Assembly: GCF_003967175.1 (NCBI RefSeq)
Contig: NZ_AP018553.1
Coordinates: 2,033,982-2,097,981 of the forward strand
Origin: Sulfodiicoccus acidiphilus
GTDB lineage: Archaea > Thermoproteota > Thermoprotei_A > Sulfolobales > Sulfolobaceae
DNA: 64,000 nucleotides
Direction of reading: 5' to 3'
Shown in pieces: positions 17,322 through 26,409 of the stretch (position 1 is the first letter of the stretch; every line of letters begins with the position of its first letter). The translations under genes and the position numbers were made by a program. Below the pieces are notes generated by a model. It made no database searches. It was not told the DNA's origin and saw only the letters and a program-made list of their open reading frames with translations.

Positions 17322-18983
17322 ATGAGCTCGAATAGGGTGTCGGGAGCTGAGGCCCTAGTTAATTCCCTCACACATCAAGGCGTGAGACACGTCTTCGGTA
17401 TACCGGGTACTCACGTCCTCTCAATCTATAAGGAACTGGCGAAACACAGAGAGATCAAACACGTACTGGCAAAGTTCGAGCCTGGAGCCGGTTTCATGGC
17501 CGACGGGTACGGGAGGTCGACTGGAGTTCCTGGGGTAACGGTGGTGACGGCCGGTCCAGGAGCACTTGGGTTGGCAGTGGCAACTGCGCAAGCGAGAGTG
17601 GAGGGAGCTCCAATGGTCATACTGGCCGGTCAGACCCCCATGCGCACCCGTGGAAAAGGATACTACCACGAGACTCCAGATTACGACGCCATACTATCCA
17701 CCTTCAAGTCCCTAGCCAAGTGGGCTGCGAGGGCCGAGTCCCCAGAACAGGTTCCTAGATTAGTAGCTAGGGCTTTCAGGAGATCAGTGGAGGGAAAACC
17801 AGGTCCAGTATACTTGGAGTTGCCGAAGGACGTCCTCGAGAGCGAGGGAGAGTGGTACGGCTATAGAGTGGAGCAACCAACCAAGTATAGGGCCGACGTG
17901 AGCCAAGCGGCGTCGCTAATGCTCTCGAGCTCCTCCCCCGTGATCCTCGCAGGAGGGGGAGTGATCAGGGCTAGGGCCCAGGACAAATTGGCTGAACTTG
18001 CCGAGAAACTGGAGATACCTGTGGTGACCACCATTTCAGGGAAGGGTAGCCTACCTCCAGACCACCCTTTCCTTGGTGGAGTAGGGGCCGGTGCATTCGG
18101 TGACCCAGATGCCGTAAGGCTAGTTGAAGAAAGTGACCTAGTGATCGCGATAGGTACCAGGTTACCAGAGCTAGGAACTGGAGGGTGGTCCCTCAAAATA
18201 CGAGGGAGGTTGATACAAGTTGATGTAGATCCTGACTCCATGAGCCAAGTCTATAGACCGGACCTCTTCCTGGTGGGGGACGCGAGAGCCTTCCTGGAGG
18301 ACCTTGTAAACTCACTGAGGGGTGTCAAGAGCTTCGGTGGAAAGGAGAGAATAGAGAAGGCTAGGAAGGAGGTAGAGGATGTCAAACCAATAGGGTACGA
18401 CGAGTCGAAGGTCAACCCAGATGACGTGATTGATGCTGTGGGTTCCATTCTTGAACCTGGAGCAGTAATAACTTGTGACGCTGGTTCCAACCAAGTTGCG
18501 TCTTTTAGGATAAGGGTGCCCGCTGGAGGAACCTACATCAACCCCACTGGATTCACATCAATGGGCTACGCCATACCAGCCGCCATAGGTGCCAAGGTCT
18601 CTCACCCGGAGTCCCAAGTAGTTGCGCTCACAGGGGACGCCGCGTTTCACATGACAGGCTTCGAGTTAGCCGCGGCGGCCGACAATGGAATTCCCATCGC
18701 GGTCATCCTCTTCGACGATGGTCTACAGAACGTGCTCAGGATGCAGCAGATGTTTCTTTATGGGGGTGAGACGTACGAGACTTACGTTCACAACACGGAT
18801 TACTGCGGACTGGCAAACTCCCTGGGAGTCCAATGTGTGAAAGTCGAGGAGAGGAGAGTACTCAAGGACTCGGTGTCTCAGTGCCTGAACTCCAAGACCC
18901 CTTGCTTAGTAGACGTCAAGGTGAACCCTAATGCGATTCCAATACCTCTGAGTAGGTACTTCGCGGCTAAGAGTAGACCCTGA
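17322..18983 (+). CDS. Thiamine-diphosphate enzyme, acetolactate synthase/benzoylformate decarboxylase-like
   Basis: 553 residues with the three-domain layout of ThDP decarboxylases/synthases. The cofactor-activating glutamate is in AKFEPGAGFMADGYGR (about residue 48). The central Rossmann-type domain spans about 190-320, and the C-terminal ThDP/Mg region has GDAAFHMTGFELAAAADNGI followed by ILFDDG instead of the usual GDG...NN. ThDP binding is clear, but whether it makes acetolactate or decarboxylates a 2-oxoacid is not. No small regulatory subunit is adjacent. A TATA box (17286-17295) fits a leaderless ATG at 17322. The end overlaps the convergent SMP-30 gene by 17 bp. Confidence 0.85.
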   Translation: MSSNRVSGAEALVNSLTHQGVRHVFGIPGTHVLSIYKELAKHREIKHVLAKFEPGAGFMADGYGRSTGVPGVTVVTAGPGALGLAVATAQARVEGAPMVILAGQTPMRTRGKGYYHETPDYDAILSTFKSLAKWAARAESPEQVPRLVARAFRRSVEGKPGPVYLELPKDVLESEGEWYGYRVEQPTKYRADVSQAASLMLSSSSPVILAGGGVIRARAQDKLAELAEKLEIPVVTTISGKGSLPPDHPFLGGVGAGAFGDPDAVRLVEESDLVIAIGTRLPELGTGGWSLKIRGRLIQVDVDPDSMSQVYRPDLFLVGDARAFLEDLVNSLRGVKSFGGKERIEKARKEVEDVKPIGYDESKVNPDDVIDAVGSILEPGAVITCDAGSNQVASFRIRVPAGGTYINPTGFTSMGYAIPAAIGAKVSHPESQVVALTGDAAFHMTGFELAAAADNGIPIAVILFDDGLQNVLRMQQMFLYGGETYETYVHNTDYCGLANSLGVQCVKVEERRVLKDSVSQCLNSKTPCLVDVKVNPNAIPIPLSRYFAAKSRP

Positions 18984-19791
18984 AGGAGTCTGGGGGCCTT
19001 CCACGGACTCCTGGCTCCTCGACGTAAATGAACCCACCTCCATCGTCTCCAGATGCAGTGGTCACAAACAACTGCGTCAGCTCAGGTCCTCCAAAGGTTA
19101 CGGAAGTCACTCTGTTAGCAGGAACGGGTAACTGAGATAGGAGGCGACCCCTCTTGGGGTCCCATCTGGAAACTCTGGAACCTCCCCAATGAGCTACCCA
19201 CAACATTCCCTCCTCGTCCGCCGTGATTCCATCCGGGAGGCCTGTGCCAGCCGGTATGTCGACAGCGACCCTTCTGTTCCACAAAGTTCCATCTCTCCCA
19301 TAATCGTAAGCCCAAACCTTACCAGTTGGAGTGTCCACGTGATACATTACGGAGTAATCTAGATCCCAAGCGATGCCGTTAGATATGGTCAGAGAAGTCA
19401 GTAACTTTTTGGTTTCCCCTCCCCCGACGGAATACAGGGACCCCAGAGGTTCTTTCTCCTCCAAATCCATCGTCCCCGCCAAGAGTTTCCCCCACTTGTC
19501 GCACTTAGCGTCGTTGAATCTGGTTCGCTCCGGTTCCCTCAATTCGGCGACTTTAGTCCTTACTCCGTCCCTTATATTGATCAAGAGAACTTCGTGTGAG
19601 ACTGTCACCACGTAGGTATCCTCAACCGACGGGTTCACGGAGCTCACTGGCCCATCGAAGGGGAGGTAGGAAATCACTTCCCCTGTTTCAACGTACAATC
19701 TCCTTGCCCTTATGTCCACCCACAGGAACCTTCCGTCGTGCCACAGTGGCGACTCAGCCAGCTCGCATCTAATGTCTATGTATCTTCTCAT
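18967..19791 (-). CDS. SMP-30/gluconolactonase-family lactonase
   Basis: 274-residue beta-propeller. Metal ligands of the SMP-30 family are seen: Glu in CELAESPLWHDG (about residue 13), Asn in TISNGIAWDLD (about 138) and Asp in LPDGITADEEG (about 188). Such enzymes hydrolyse sugar lactones, and in Sulfolobales they could act on aldonolactones made by sugar dehydrogenases; that substrate is inference. ATG at 19791. It is on the opposite strand to the ThDP enzyme and overlaps its end. Confidence 0.88.
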   Translation of the reverse strand: MRRYIDIRCELAESPLWHDGRFLWVDIRARRLYVETGEVISYLPFDGPVSSVNPSVEDTYVVTVSHEVLLINIRDGVRTKVAELREPERTRFNDAKCDKWGKLLAGTMDLEEKEPLGSLYSVGGGETKKLLTSLTISNGIAWDLDYSVMYHVDTPTGKVWAYDYGRDGTLWNRRVAVDIPAGTGLPDGITADEEGMLWVAHWGGSRVSRWDPKRGRLLSQLPVPANRVTSVTFGGPELTQLFVTTASGDDGGGFIYVEEPGVRGRPPDSFRVYS

Positions 19792-19822
19792 TAGAGGAGG
19801 AGGACTACTTCGGTTAAAACTC

Positions 19823-21562
19823 TTACTGCCTGGCCTCTATCTCTCCCACTTGTGGTAGATGTTCCAGCGACACCTTTTCCTCCGCCCTAGTCACTACTAT
19901 GTACTCAGAGATCCCCATAAGGTGATCTAGAGCCTTCCTGAACCTAGCTTGGTCGTAACTCATGAAGCTCTCGTCTACCACGAAGAAAGGTGGAGAGAAG
20001 TACGATCTCGCTGCAGCTAGTATCAAAACCATGGCGATGGTGAGCCTCTCTGAAGAAGAGAGTTTCCTGAGATCCAGCTCCACTCCTTCCCTCATCACCC
20101 TCAACTTCTGATTCTCATCTATTATCGCCTCCATGTCGAACCCCATGTCTGAGAGGACCTTCCTCACCGAGCTCGAGAACTCGTCCCTCACCGAAGTCAT
20201 CCTTCTGACGTACTCTGCCTGAAGCTCTCCTAGTCGGGCTTCAAGCGACTTTATGTCCTCCTCTAGCTCCCTCATCTTCTCCATCACGGATCCAGGTACT
20301 CCGACCTCTTGGAGTTGATACTGAAGGGAGGAGAGTTCCTTCCTCAACTGTTCTATCCTCCCAGAGGTGGAGGGGCCCTGCTGCACTACTTGGATGGAGG
20401 CCAACTTCTCCTCAAGTTCCCTCCTTTGTCTCTCCAAATCTGCGATCTGGGTGTTTAGGGTCTCCACCCTCTCCTGAAATTCCATCCTTTTCCTTTTGAG
20501 AGAGGCTGCCTCGGACTCTGTCCTCTCTAACTCCTTCAGCTTACCCTCGAGCTGGGCCTTCCTATCCGACAGCCTCGACAGCTCCTCTTTAGCAGCTTGG
20601 AGCGACCTGTTGAGCTCCCTGAGCTCTGCCTCTATGGCTCCGATCCTCACCTGCCACGTCTGGGGTTCCACGTGAGAGCCGCAGACGAAACAGGTGGAGA
20701 CTCCTTTCCTTTCCATCTCTCTAGCTTCCTCCAATGCCCTTTCTATCACCCTCACCTGCGCCTCTAGCTCAGCCCTCTTGAGGTTCTTGCTGTTTATTTC
20801 CTCCCCTAACTGGTTCAGTTGCGAGGTGATAGACTCCCTATAGCTCGGATCCAGCGCGGCCTCCAGCGACTTCAGCGACTCCTCAACCCTAGCCAAAGAC
20901 TTCTGTACTCCTTCCAGTTCCATCCTCTTGGCCTTTAACCTCGCGTCTATATCGTTCATCCTGTTGGTCTTGGTCACTGAGAGTGCTTGCGTTGTCTCAC
21001 CCATCAACCTCGCCTTCTCCTCCTCGCGTTCAAGCTTCCCTATCTCTTCCTCCAACGCCCTCATCCTAGACATGAGCTCGTTAGACTCCTTGTATTTCTT
21101 GAGCAATTCCTGGTGTGATTCTCTAAGACGGGAAAGCTCTATCTCAATCTCGTTCTTTTTCGAGAGTATCTCGCTCACTTTAGAGGTTTCCGCCAGGAAC
21201 CAGCTGAGGTCCTCCTCTCCCGCAAACAACTTAGACACCAACCTATTCTCTGGGGAGAAGAAACCAAGAAGCTCCGCCCTATCGTCATCGATCACAAGCT
21301 TCTTCTCTTCTACTAATCGCCTTCCCCTCCTGTATATCCTCCTGTAGAAAGTCTTGCCATCGACTTTAGCCTCGACTATCCCTTCGTCAGCCCTAGCGTT
21401 AAGTAGATCCTCTGGAAGTAGTTTCGAGGTCATGAGAGAAACTATCGCCCTTGCCAAAGAGGTCTTGCCGTAGGAGTTTGGCGCCGTATATAGGTTGATA
21501 CCCCTTCTCAGTTTAAGGTCCAGTTCCCTGAGTCCTCCTATGTTCCTTACTTTGAGCTCCAT
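19823..21562 (-). CDS. SMC/Rad50-like ABC ATPase with zinc-hook coiled coil (coalescin-like candidate)
   Basis: 579 residues. The head is split around a long coiled coil: Walker A APNSYGKTS (about residues 22-30), then charged heptad-rich helices (about 120-500). At about residues 312-322 is a CxxC hook in STCFVCGSHVEP, as in Rad50. The C-terminal head has signature LSSSERLTIAMVLIL, Walker B FFVVDESFMSYD and a final VVTRAEE. The 667-codon frame starts at 21826 but its first 88 codons lie antisense to the nucleoside hydrolase gene. A TATA box (21587-21596) makes ATG 21562 the leaderless start. It could be a relative of coalescin (ClsN), the Sulfolobus chromosome-compartment protein, or another Rad50-like protein. 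No Mre11/HerA/NurA genes are adjacent. Confidence 0.85.
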   Translation of the reverse strand: MELKVRNIGGLRELDLKLRRGINLYTAPNSYGKTSLARAIVSLMTSKLLPEDLLNARADEGIVEAKVDGKTFYRRIYRRGRRLVEEKKLVIDDDRAELLGFFSPENRLVSKLFAGEEDLSWFLAETSKVSEILSKKNEIEIELSRLRESHQELLKKYKESNELMSRMRALEEEIGKLEREEEKARLMGETTQALSVTKTNRMNDIDARLKAKRMELEGVQKSLARVEESLKSLEAALDPSYRESITSQLNQLGEEINSKNLKRAELEAQVRVIERALEEAREMERKGVSTCFVCGSHVEPQTWQVRIGAIEAELRELNRSLQAAKEELSRLSDRKAQLEGKLKELERTESEAASLKRKRMEFQERVETLNTQIADLERQRRELEEKLASIQVVQQGPSTSGRIEQLRKELSSLQYQLQEVGVPGSVMEKMRELEEDIKSLEARLGELQAEYVRRMTSVRDEFSSSVRKVLSDMGFDMEAIIDENQKLRVMREGVELDLRKLSSSERLTIAMVLILAAARSYFSPPFFVVDESFMSYDQARFRKALDHLMGISEYIVVTRAEEKVSLEHLPQVGEIEARQ

Positions 21563-21656
21563 CTCATGTAATACGGTTGTTCTCACTTTAAAAAGTCTTG
21601 TGCAGAAGACTGTAATTAATAGGGACATTTTTACCAGCAAAGCGGAAAGCTTTAAC

Positions 21657-22568
21657 GTGAGGAAAGCCATATTCGACTCGGACACTGCATCAGATGACAC
21701 AGTGGCCATGTTTTTGGCGTCTAGGTGGTTCCACCTCCTCGGGGTCACAGTTGTGGCGGGAAACGTGGATTTCCTCCAAGAGGTGAGGAACGCGGTTTTC
21801 ACAGTCGAGGAGCTGGGGCTAAACACCGACGTCTACCCTGGCTCTAGGAGGCCTATTCTGGGGAAGTGGAGGACCGTCCCAGAGGTACACGGAGCCAACG
21901 GGATGGGTTCGCTAAACGTGGTAGAGAAGGGGAGAGCTTCGGAAGAACACGCAGTCGACGCGATCGTTAGGCTTTCAAAGGAGTACCCCAAGGACGTGGA
22001 GGTCCTTGCCGTCTCCCCGTTAACCAACATAGCTCTGGCCTACCTGAGGGATCCCGAGTTAGTAGACAGGGTGAACAAGGTCTGGATAATGGGCGGTGCG
22101 CTCTGGAGGGGTAATACGACTCCGTCAGCGGAGTTCAACTTCTGGGTCGATCCCGAGGCAGCATCAATCGTACTCAGTGCTGGTTTCGACGTGACCGTAG
22201 TTCCTTGGGAGGCCGCCGAGATGTGTGCCGTAGTTGACGACGAGCTTTGGACGGAGATAGGAGGACTTAACACCAAGACCTCCAAGTTCTTCCTCGAGGT
22301 CAACGATGCGCTGAGGAAGTTCTCAAAGGCGCAGGGAAACCCTGGTAGCGTTCACCCAGATACACTCACTGTTATGGTGGCTGCTCACCCGGAGATAGTG
22401 AAGGAGTCAAAGAGGGTGTTCATTTCGGTGGAGACTTGCTCAGAGGCGAGAGGAGCTATGATGGTTGACAGCTACGGTCTCACGGGTAGGAAGGCCAACG
22501 CTGAACTAGTATTGGGGTGTGATCCGCTCACCTTCCGTCGGCTCCTCCTTGGGGAGCTGTCTCGTTAG
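21657..22568 (+). CDS. Inosine-uridine-type nucleoside hydrolase
   Basis: 303 residues. The family calcium/ribose motif appears at the N-terminus as FDSDTASDDTVA and the C-terminal ligands in EFNFWVDPEAA (about residue 160). MGGALWRGNTTP is the substrate loop. The reaction is hydrolysis of ribonucleosides to base and ribose; base preference is unknown. The longest frame starts at 21495, antisense to the ATPase gene; the GTG at 21657 begins the protein exactly at the conserved strand (VRKAIFDSD). It could feed free bases to the nucleobase-type island at 38-57 kb, but it is 15 kb away. The end overlaps the Fur-family gene by 41 bp. Confidence 0.9.
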   Translation: MRKAIFDSDTASDDTVAMFLASRWFHLLGVTVVAGNVDFLQEVRNAVFTVEELGLNTDVYPGSRRPILGKWRTVPEVHGANGMGSLNVVEKGRASEEHAVDAIVRLSKEYPKDVEVLAVSPLTNIALAYLRDPELVDRVNKVWIMGGALWRGNTTPSAEFNFWVDPEAASIVLSAGFDVTVVPWEAAEMCAVVDDELWTEIGGLNTKTSKFFLEVNDALRKFSKAQGNPGSVHPDTLTVMVAAHPEIVKESKRVFISVETCSEARGAMMVDSYGLTGRKANAELVLGCDPLTFRRLLLGELSR

Positions 22569-22950
22569 GTCTGCACTCGGCGTAGACGACCAAGTTCACT
22601 CCCCTAGTCCTCATTCCCTTGGAGTCTATCGAACTAGTGAGTTGACTCAAGTCGACATCTACGTCGACTATTTCACCAGTGTCAAGACATATAACATTGG
22701 CGTGTGGTTCCTTCCTGAACTCGTACCAAGTCACTCCCCTCGCTTCGAAAGAGTTAAGGAGACCCGACTCTCTGAGCGCTTCCAAGGAGTTGTAGATCGT
22801 GGAGAGGCTTATGCCGGGCTCACTCTTCTTCAACATCTCGTATATCTGTTCCCCAGTGTAGTGTCCTCCAGAAGACACCACCCTCAGCACAGCTAGTCTT
22901 TGAGGGGTTACCTTCAGCCCCTTGCTCCTCAGCTCCTCTGCTAAGTCCAT
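22528..22950 (-). CDS. Fur-family transcriptional regulator
   Basis: 140 residues. Winged-helix DNA-binding domain with LRSKGLKVTPQRLAVLRVV and the recognition helix GISLSTIYNSLEALRESGL, then a dimer domain. In the latter HANVICLDTGEIVDVDVD replaces the usual HxHxxCxxCG, so the CxxC structural zinc site is missing. Such proteins sense iron, manganese, zinc or peroxide; which one is not clear. The longest frame begins at 22983, but a TATA box (22983-22992) overlaps that codon, so the ATG at 22950 is the start. A near-palindrome at 22963-22978 covers the expected transcription start and suggests autoregulation. Confidence 0.85.
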   Translation of the reverse strand: MDLAEELRSKGLKVTPQRLAVLRVVSSGGHYTGEQIYEMLKKSEPGISLSTIYNSLEALRESGLLNSFEARGVTWYEFRKEPHANVICLDTGEIVDVDVDLSQLTSSIDSKGMRTRGVNLVVYAECRPNETAPQGGADGR

Positions 22951-22962
22951 TCCTAACCTGTA

Positions 22963-22978
22963 GTCATTTGCAACTGAC
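22963..22978. promoter_or_regulatory. Near-palindrome at the Fur-family promoter
   Basis: GTCATTTGCAACTGAC has 6 of 7 matching arm positions around a 2-bp centre. It lies between the TATA box of the regulator gene and its start codon, covering the predicted start of transcription. Autorepression is common for Fur-family genes, so this is a candidate self-operator. Confidence 0.4.
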
Positions 22979-23019
22979 AGCAATTTAAAACTTTCTTGAG
23001 TGAGGAGACCTCAAGTTAC

Positions 23020-23378
23020 CTATAGGTCCCTCAGCATCGACTCGAATACCTGGTTAAGCTCCCTTCCAATATCGTCAATTCCCCATTCTGAGAACACCTC
23101 AATGGGGGCGTAGTACTGTACCGAAACCCAGTCCTTAGATTCAAAGACGTAGATCCTCAAGGGAGGCTTCCGTTCTAATGCTTATGTATTCAGAGAAGAC
23201 CCTCTTGGCGTAATGAGGTATAAATCCCTCGAGAACGAAATTCCAATCACACTCTAGGCCTGTCGCCTTCAACCTCTCTTGGGCGTTTATTTAGACACTA
23301 TCGCGAGCCCGTTCTCTGTTATTGTCTCCTCTAACCGCCTTAAAGTGGTCTGCGTGGTGATTTCCTGATTATCGTGAG
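23020..23378 (-). pseudogene. DUF302-family protein, inactivated by two frame breaks
   Basis: Three consecutive minus-strand segments in different frames form one DUF302-like domain: TTLRRLEETITENGLAIVSK (about 23300-23360), INAQERLKATGLECDWNFVL with EGFIPHYAKRVFSEY (about 23180-23290), and PLRIYVFESKDWVSVQYYAP to the stop after FESMLRDL (23020). The order helix, strand, HYA...R, PLRIYVFE matches DUF302. Frame changes fall near 23295 and 23175. No start codon is evident. It lies directly upstream of the Fur-family gene on the same strand. Confidence 0.6.
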
Positions 23379-23424
23379 AGGAACAGGCTAACGGGGTTTT
23401 AAGATTGGTATGAGATAGCCAAGG

Positions 23425-23725
23425 GAACTACCACGCCTTTATGGACTGGGCGTCCTCGCGGTGAGTCCCGCTCCTCGGAGGAACCTCGATCTCCTTACGT
23501 AGCGGAGGTTCCGTGGAACCTTTCTGTGAACAGCGTGGAAGGGAGGTTGCGGAGGGTTTCCTATCTACAGGCTTGAGTTCCCCAGTCCCGAGGGTGCGAC
23601 CCAGCTCTTTCAGTTAGGGTCTAAGAATTATTTGTTTTCATTATCATAAAAACATTTCTATAAGGGAGGTTGTCCACCCTCACGGAAGGGGACTTCCGCC
23701 CCTTCAGCCGACGTTAAGTTAAACC
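23425..23725 (-). mobile_element. tnpB-tail element, best-preserved copy
   Basis: Reading the minus strand: a hairpin end (23663-23725, arms in GGGGCGGAAGTCCCC), an AT-rich spacer, then a 60-codon frame ELGRTLGTGELKPVDRKPSA ... CSQKGSTEPPLRKEIEVPP ... THREDAQSIKAW with its stop at 23428. This resembles the low-complexity tail after the zinc finger of archaeal TnpB. The right end GGACGCC...GGCGTGGTAGTT follows. The whole unit aligns along its length with 37498-37800. It has no start codon and no catalytic region, so it is a non-autonomous derivative. Confidence 0.65.
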
Positions 23726-23759
23726 GTATAGTAACTGAGGGTACTGTATAGGTCTGACT

Positions 23760-24052
23760 TACTCGAAGCCCCAGACATCCCAGGAGGTTCATGCTCACCA
23801 ACATAGATCCTGTCGCACCTCACTCCAGCTGCGGTATTCCTTCGAACACCCCTGGTGAGTTGGGGTCATTCCACGTTGAAGGGCCCATTCTCCCCACTCC
23901 AGGAGGGTGTGGGCGTTAGTTCCTCGTCCCTCAAGTAAAGTCGGAGGGTGTCCTAGAAAATTGCCGAAGGTCACTAGCCCTTTCCGCGAAGGGTTTCCCA
24001 GATAAGTTTCACACACATTAGCTCCAATTCCGCGTAATTGTTTGAAAACCAC
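23760..24052 (-). mobile_element. Possible second tnpB-tail remnant
   Basis: An 85-codon minus-strand frame contains EGRGTNAHTLLEWGEWALQR and ends in SEVRQDLCW. Its GRGTN and low-complexity tail recall the remnant at 16748, and CCTCCTGGGATGTCTGGGGC (minus strand, about 23768-23787) could be a right-end hairpin. The match to the other copies is weak. The upper end runs up to the promoter of the MFS gene at 24086. Confidence 0.3.
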
Positions 24053-24085
24053 ATATTTTTAGCTAAGTGAGATCAGGCATTGAAA

Positions 24086-25197
24086 ATGAAGTGGGCCTAC
24101 ATAGTGCTGGGCTGGGTACTCATCTTTCCAGAGCTATTCGTCAGGTTGGCCTACGGGATCACGTTGAAGCCTTTCCTCGACTCCATAGGAGGGACCTACT
24201 TAGTAGGTGGGGCGGTGTTAGCGGGATTTTACGTTGGATACATGGGTGGCAACATACCGCTGAGTATCCTTGTTGATAGAAACGGATACAAGATCCTTTT
24301 TCTGGAGATGTTAGGTACAGCAGTTGGAGCACTTCTCTTCGCAGAGGGTAGGAATGCACTTACGGCAGCGTCGGGGATGTTCGTGATGGGACTCTGTTCG
24401 GCTGCCACCTACACCGCTTCGATGAAGCTAGTCGTGGAAAACTCGGACAGCTATAAGAGCGTATCAATAGGGCTACTTGAATCGGCCGGTCCTTCTGTCC
24501 TTCTGTTGTCTGGTGCACTGCTCCCGAGAGTCATCTCGACCGCTCCTTGGCAGGACGTATATCTGTCGGTTGCTGCGATCTGCGGAGCTGTGGCCGTTCC
24601 GTTCTACTTCTTGAAGGCGGAAAGGAGGGGACCAGAGAGTTCTGCCAGGTCTCTCCTCCTCAGTAGGAGGATTTGGGGTTGTCGGTGGTGAGGTTCTTCG
24701 GCCTCTGGGGGGTCTGGGGGATCTCAACTTGGTTATTCACCCTCCTGAGGTTAGTTTACGGCTTCTCGGCCACCCAGTCTGGACTATATGTGACCCTCTT
24801 CGGTGCGGTAGGGATCCTTTCTATACCTGTTGCGGGCTTAATGGCCGACCTAACGCGATCCAGGAGAAAGGTTACCCTCATCCTCCTTACAGCTTTCTTC
24901 GTTACCGCCTTCCTGTTTCCACTCACTCCACGTGCCGAGGTGTGGGTGACTACGTCCATCTTAGGCTTCTTAGCCTTTGCCTACCGTTCTCCGCTGGACA
25001 CCATAATAGCTGAGTACAGGAGGGGACTGACTGCCACTTCGATGGGAGTCGCCAACACGGTCTCTCAGGCTAGCCAGGTGGTGGTGCCTATACTAGTGGG
25101 TTCCGTGCTCACTTTCTCCAATATGTATTGGACCGTGTTTCCCATAGTGGCCCTAGGGCCGGGGCTAGCGACCCTCATCCTTTGGAGATTGAAGTGA
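24086..25197 (+). pseudogene. MFS transporter split between helices 6 and 7
   Basis: Two overlapping frames together encode a 12-helix MFS protein. Frame 1 (ATG 24086 to 24691) has six helices and ends just after FYFLKAERRGPESSARSLLL. Frame 2 (TTG 24673 to 25197) has the other six, starting LSVVRFFGLWGVWG. The switch lies in the AGTAGGAGGATTTGGGG stretch near 24663-24680, exactly the central cytoplasmic loop. Loop motif ILVDRNGYK between helices 2 and 3 is the expected motif A region. A TATA box (24051-24060) makes ATG 24086 leaderless; a TTG six bases upstream is less likely. It is either a frameshift or a real two-polypeptide transporter. Substrate unknown. Confidence 0.8.
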
Positions 25198-25200
25198 CAT

Positions 25201-25821
25201 TCAAAGGGAGAGCAGCCCGTTAAGAAAGGGGTTCTCCATCCTCTCAGCAGCGAGTGTGGTGGAGGAGCCGTGTCCTGGATAGACGATGAGGTCGGGTAAC
25301 CTCTTGAGCCTCTCTAGGGTGGTCGAGAGTAGCTGGGGAGACCCCCCGAAGTCCGTCCTCCCTACTGTTCCCTTGAAAAGAGTATCCCCGGTCAATATGA
25401 AGTCTAGTCCAACTACGCTGATGCTTCCCATCGTATGTCCAGGAGTCCACAGGACTTCTACCACTTCATTCCCCAACTCGATCACCTCTCCATCCCGCAC
25501 AGTTGCGTCCACCTCCGGAGAGGGAATCCTCTCCCCTAGGAATCTCTCAGTCCACGTGGATAGTTCCTTCACTAGTGGCACATCGTTCTCGTGGACTACG
25601 TATTTCGCCCCTGTGGACTCTCTAACTACTGACGCCGACATAACGTGGTCAAAGTGACCGTGAGTTGATAGGATGAGCTTTAAACGAACTTCCGCCTCAT
25701 CTAGGAACCTGAGGATATCCTCTGGATCTCCCCCTGGGTCCACCAAGATTCCTTCATTGCCAGAACGTATAAGGTAACAATTTGTGCGAAGAGGGCCGAC
25801 CACAATCCATGTAACTTCCAT
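25201..25821 (-). CDS. Metallo-beta-lactamase-fold hydrolase (glyoxalase II-like)
   Basis: 206 residues. The di-metal motif is STHGHFDHV (HxHxDH, about residues 58-66), with further ligands in LWTPGHTMGSI, FILTGDTLF and VYPGHGSST. The compact size and NCYLIRSGNEGILVDPGGD opening resemble glyoxalase II and persulfide dioxygenase-like enzymes. The longest frame starts at GTG 25833; a TATA box (25844-25853) makes ATG 25821 the leaderless start. Its stop lies 3 bp from that of the convergent MFS gene. Substrate not determined. Confidence 0.9.
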   Translation of the reverse strand: MEVTWIVVGPLRTNCYLIRSGNEGILVDPGGDPEDILRFLDEAEVRLKLILSTHGHFDHVMSASVVRESTGAKYVVHENDVPLVKELSTWTERFLGERIPSPEVDATVRDGEVIELGNEVVEVLWTPGHTMGSISVVGLDFILTGDTLFKGTVGRTDFGGSPQLLSTTLERLKRLPDLIVYPGHGSSTTLAAERMENPFLNGLLSL

Positions 25822-25973
25822 AGTAAATGTCACGCTTTCGAGCCTATAAAAAGAGACAGTAAAACTGAACAGTACGAGGAGTCTAGTCGAAAGTTCAGGT
25901 CAAACGGCGGGCTCTCGATACAGTGAGAGAACGCACAAAAACTTTTTAAAAGTTTAGAAAGCGTATTTCGCAA

Positions 25974-26369
25974 ATGGTTCTATTTGGGGTACTACTCTAT
26001 ATCCATATAGGATCTGCCTTACTTTGGGTTGGGCCAACTACTGGAGCCTACCTCTTAGTCAGGGAGACGGATAGTGTAAAGTTAGTTAGAAAGTACAGGA
26101 AGCTAGTGGAGTTCGTGGAGGTTCCCTCCGCTACTCTCCTATTCCTAACTGGGCTGCTTATGTCTTGGTACCTCGGGTTCCCGGGTTGGACGAAAGTGGC
26201 CTTGAGTATGGGACTTCCAATAGCAATTGTTGAGGGCCTGCACTACATGACGTGTTCGAGGGCATCTAGCGGAAGTGAACTAAGAGGGGTTATCGACTCC
26301 TTGGTGGTTTTCTGGACCACTGTAACTCCACTCCTCCTGTTCCTCATGATATTTGAACCTAAACTTTAG
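25974..26369 (+). CDS. Four-helix membrane protein, CopD/DUF2269-like
   Basis: 131 residues with four hydrophobic segments. The first helix has YIHIGSALLWVGPTTGAYLL, where a histidine followed by a small-residue/Trp pattern is typical of DUF2269/CopD-like membrane proteins. Another histidine lies in helix 3 (IVEGLHYM). A TATA box ACTTTTTAAAAG (25941-25952) puts the ATG at 25974 at the leaderless position. Family assignment is tentative and no function is claimed. It is followed by hje, which has its own promoter. Confidence 0.65.
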   Translation: MVLFGVLLYIHIGSALLWVGPTTGAYLLVRETDSVKLVRKYRKLVEFVEVPSATLLFLTGLLMSWYLGFPGWTKVALSMGLPIAIVEGLHYMTCSRASSGSELRGVIDSLVVFWTTVTPLLLFLMIFEPKL

Positions 26370-26409
26370 GGCCCAACCGCTTTTATCTCTTGAGGGAAAA
26401 CTTCTCCCC

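Noticed and set aside
21563-21826. 88-codon N-terminal extension of the zinc-hook ATPase
   Set aside because: It is antisense to the nucleoside hydrolase coding region and lies upstream of a good TATA box; ATG 21562 begins the conserved head.
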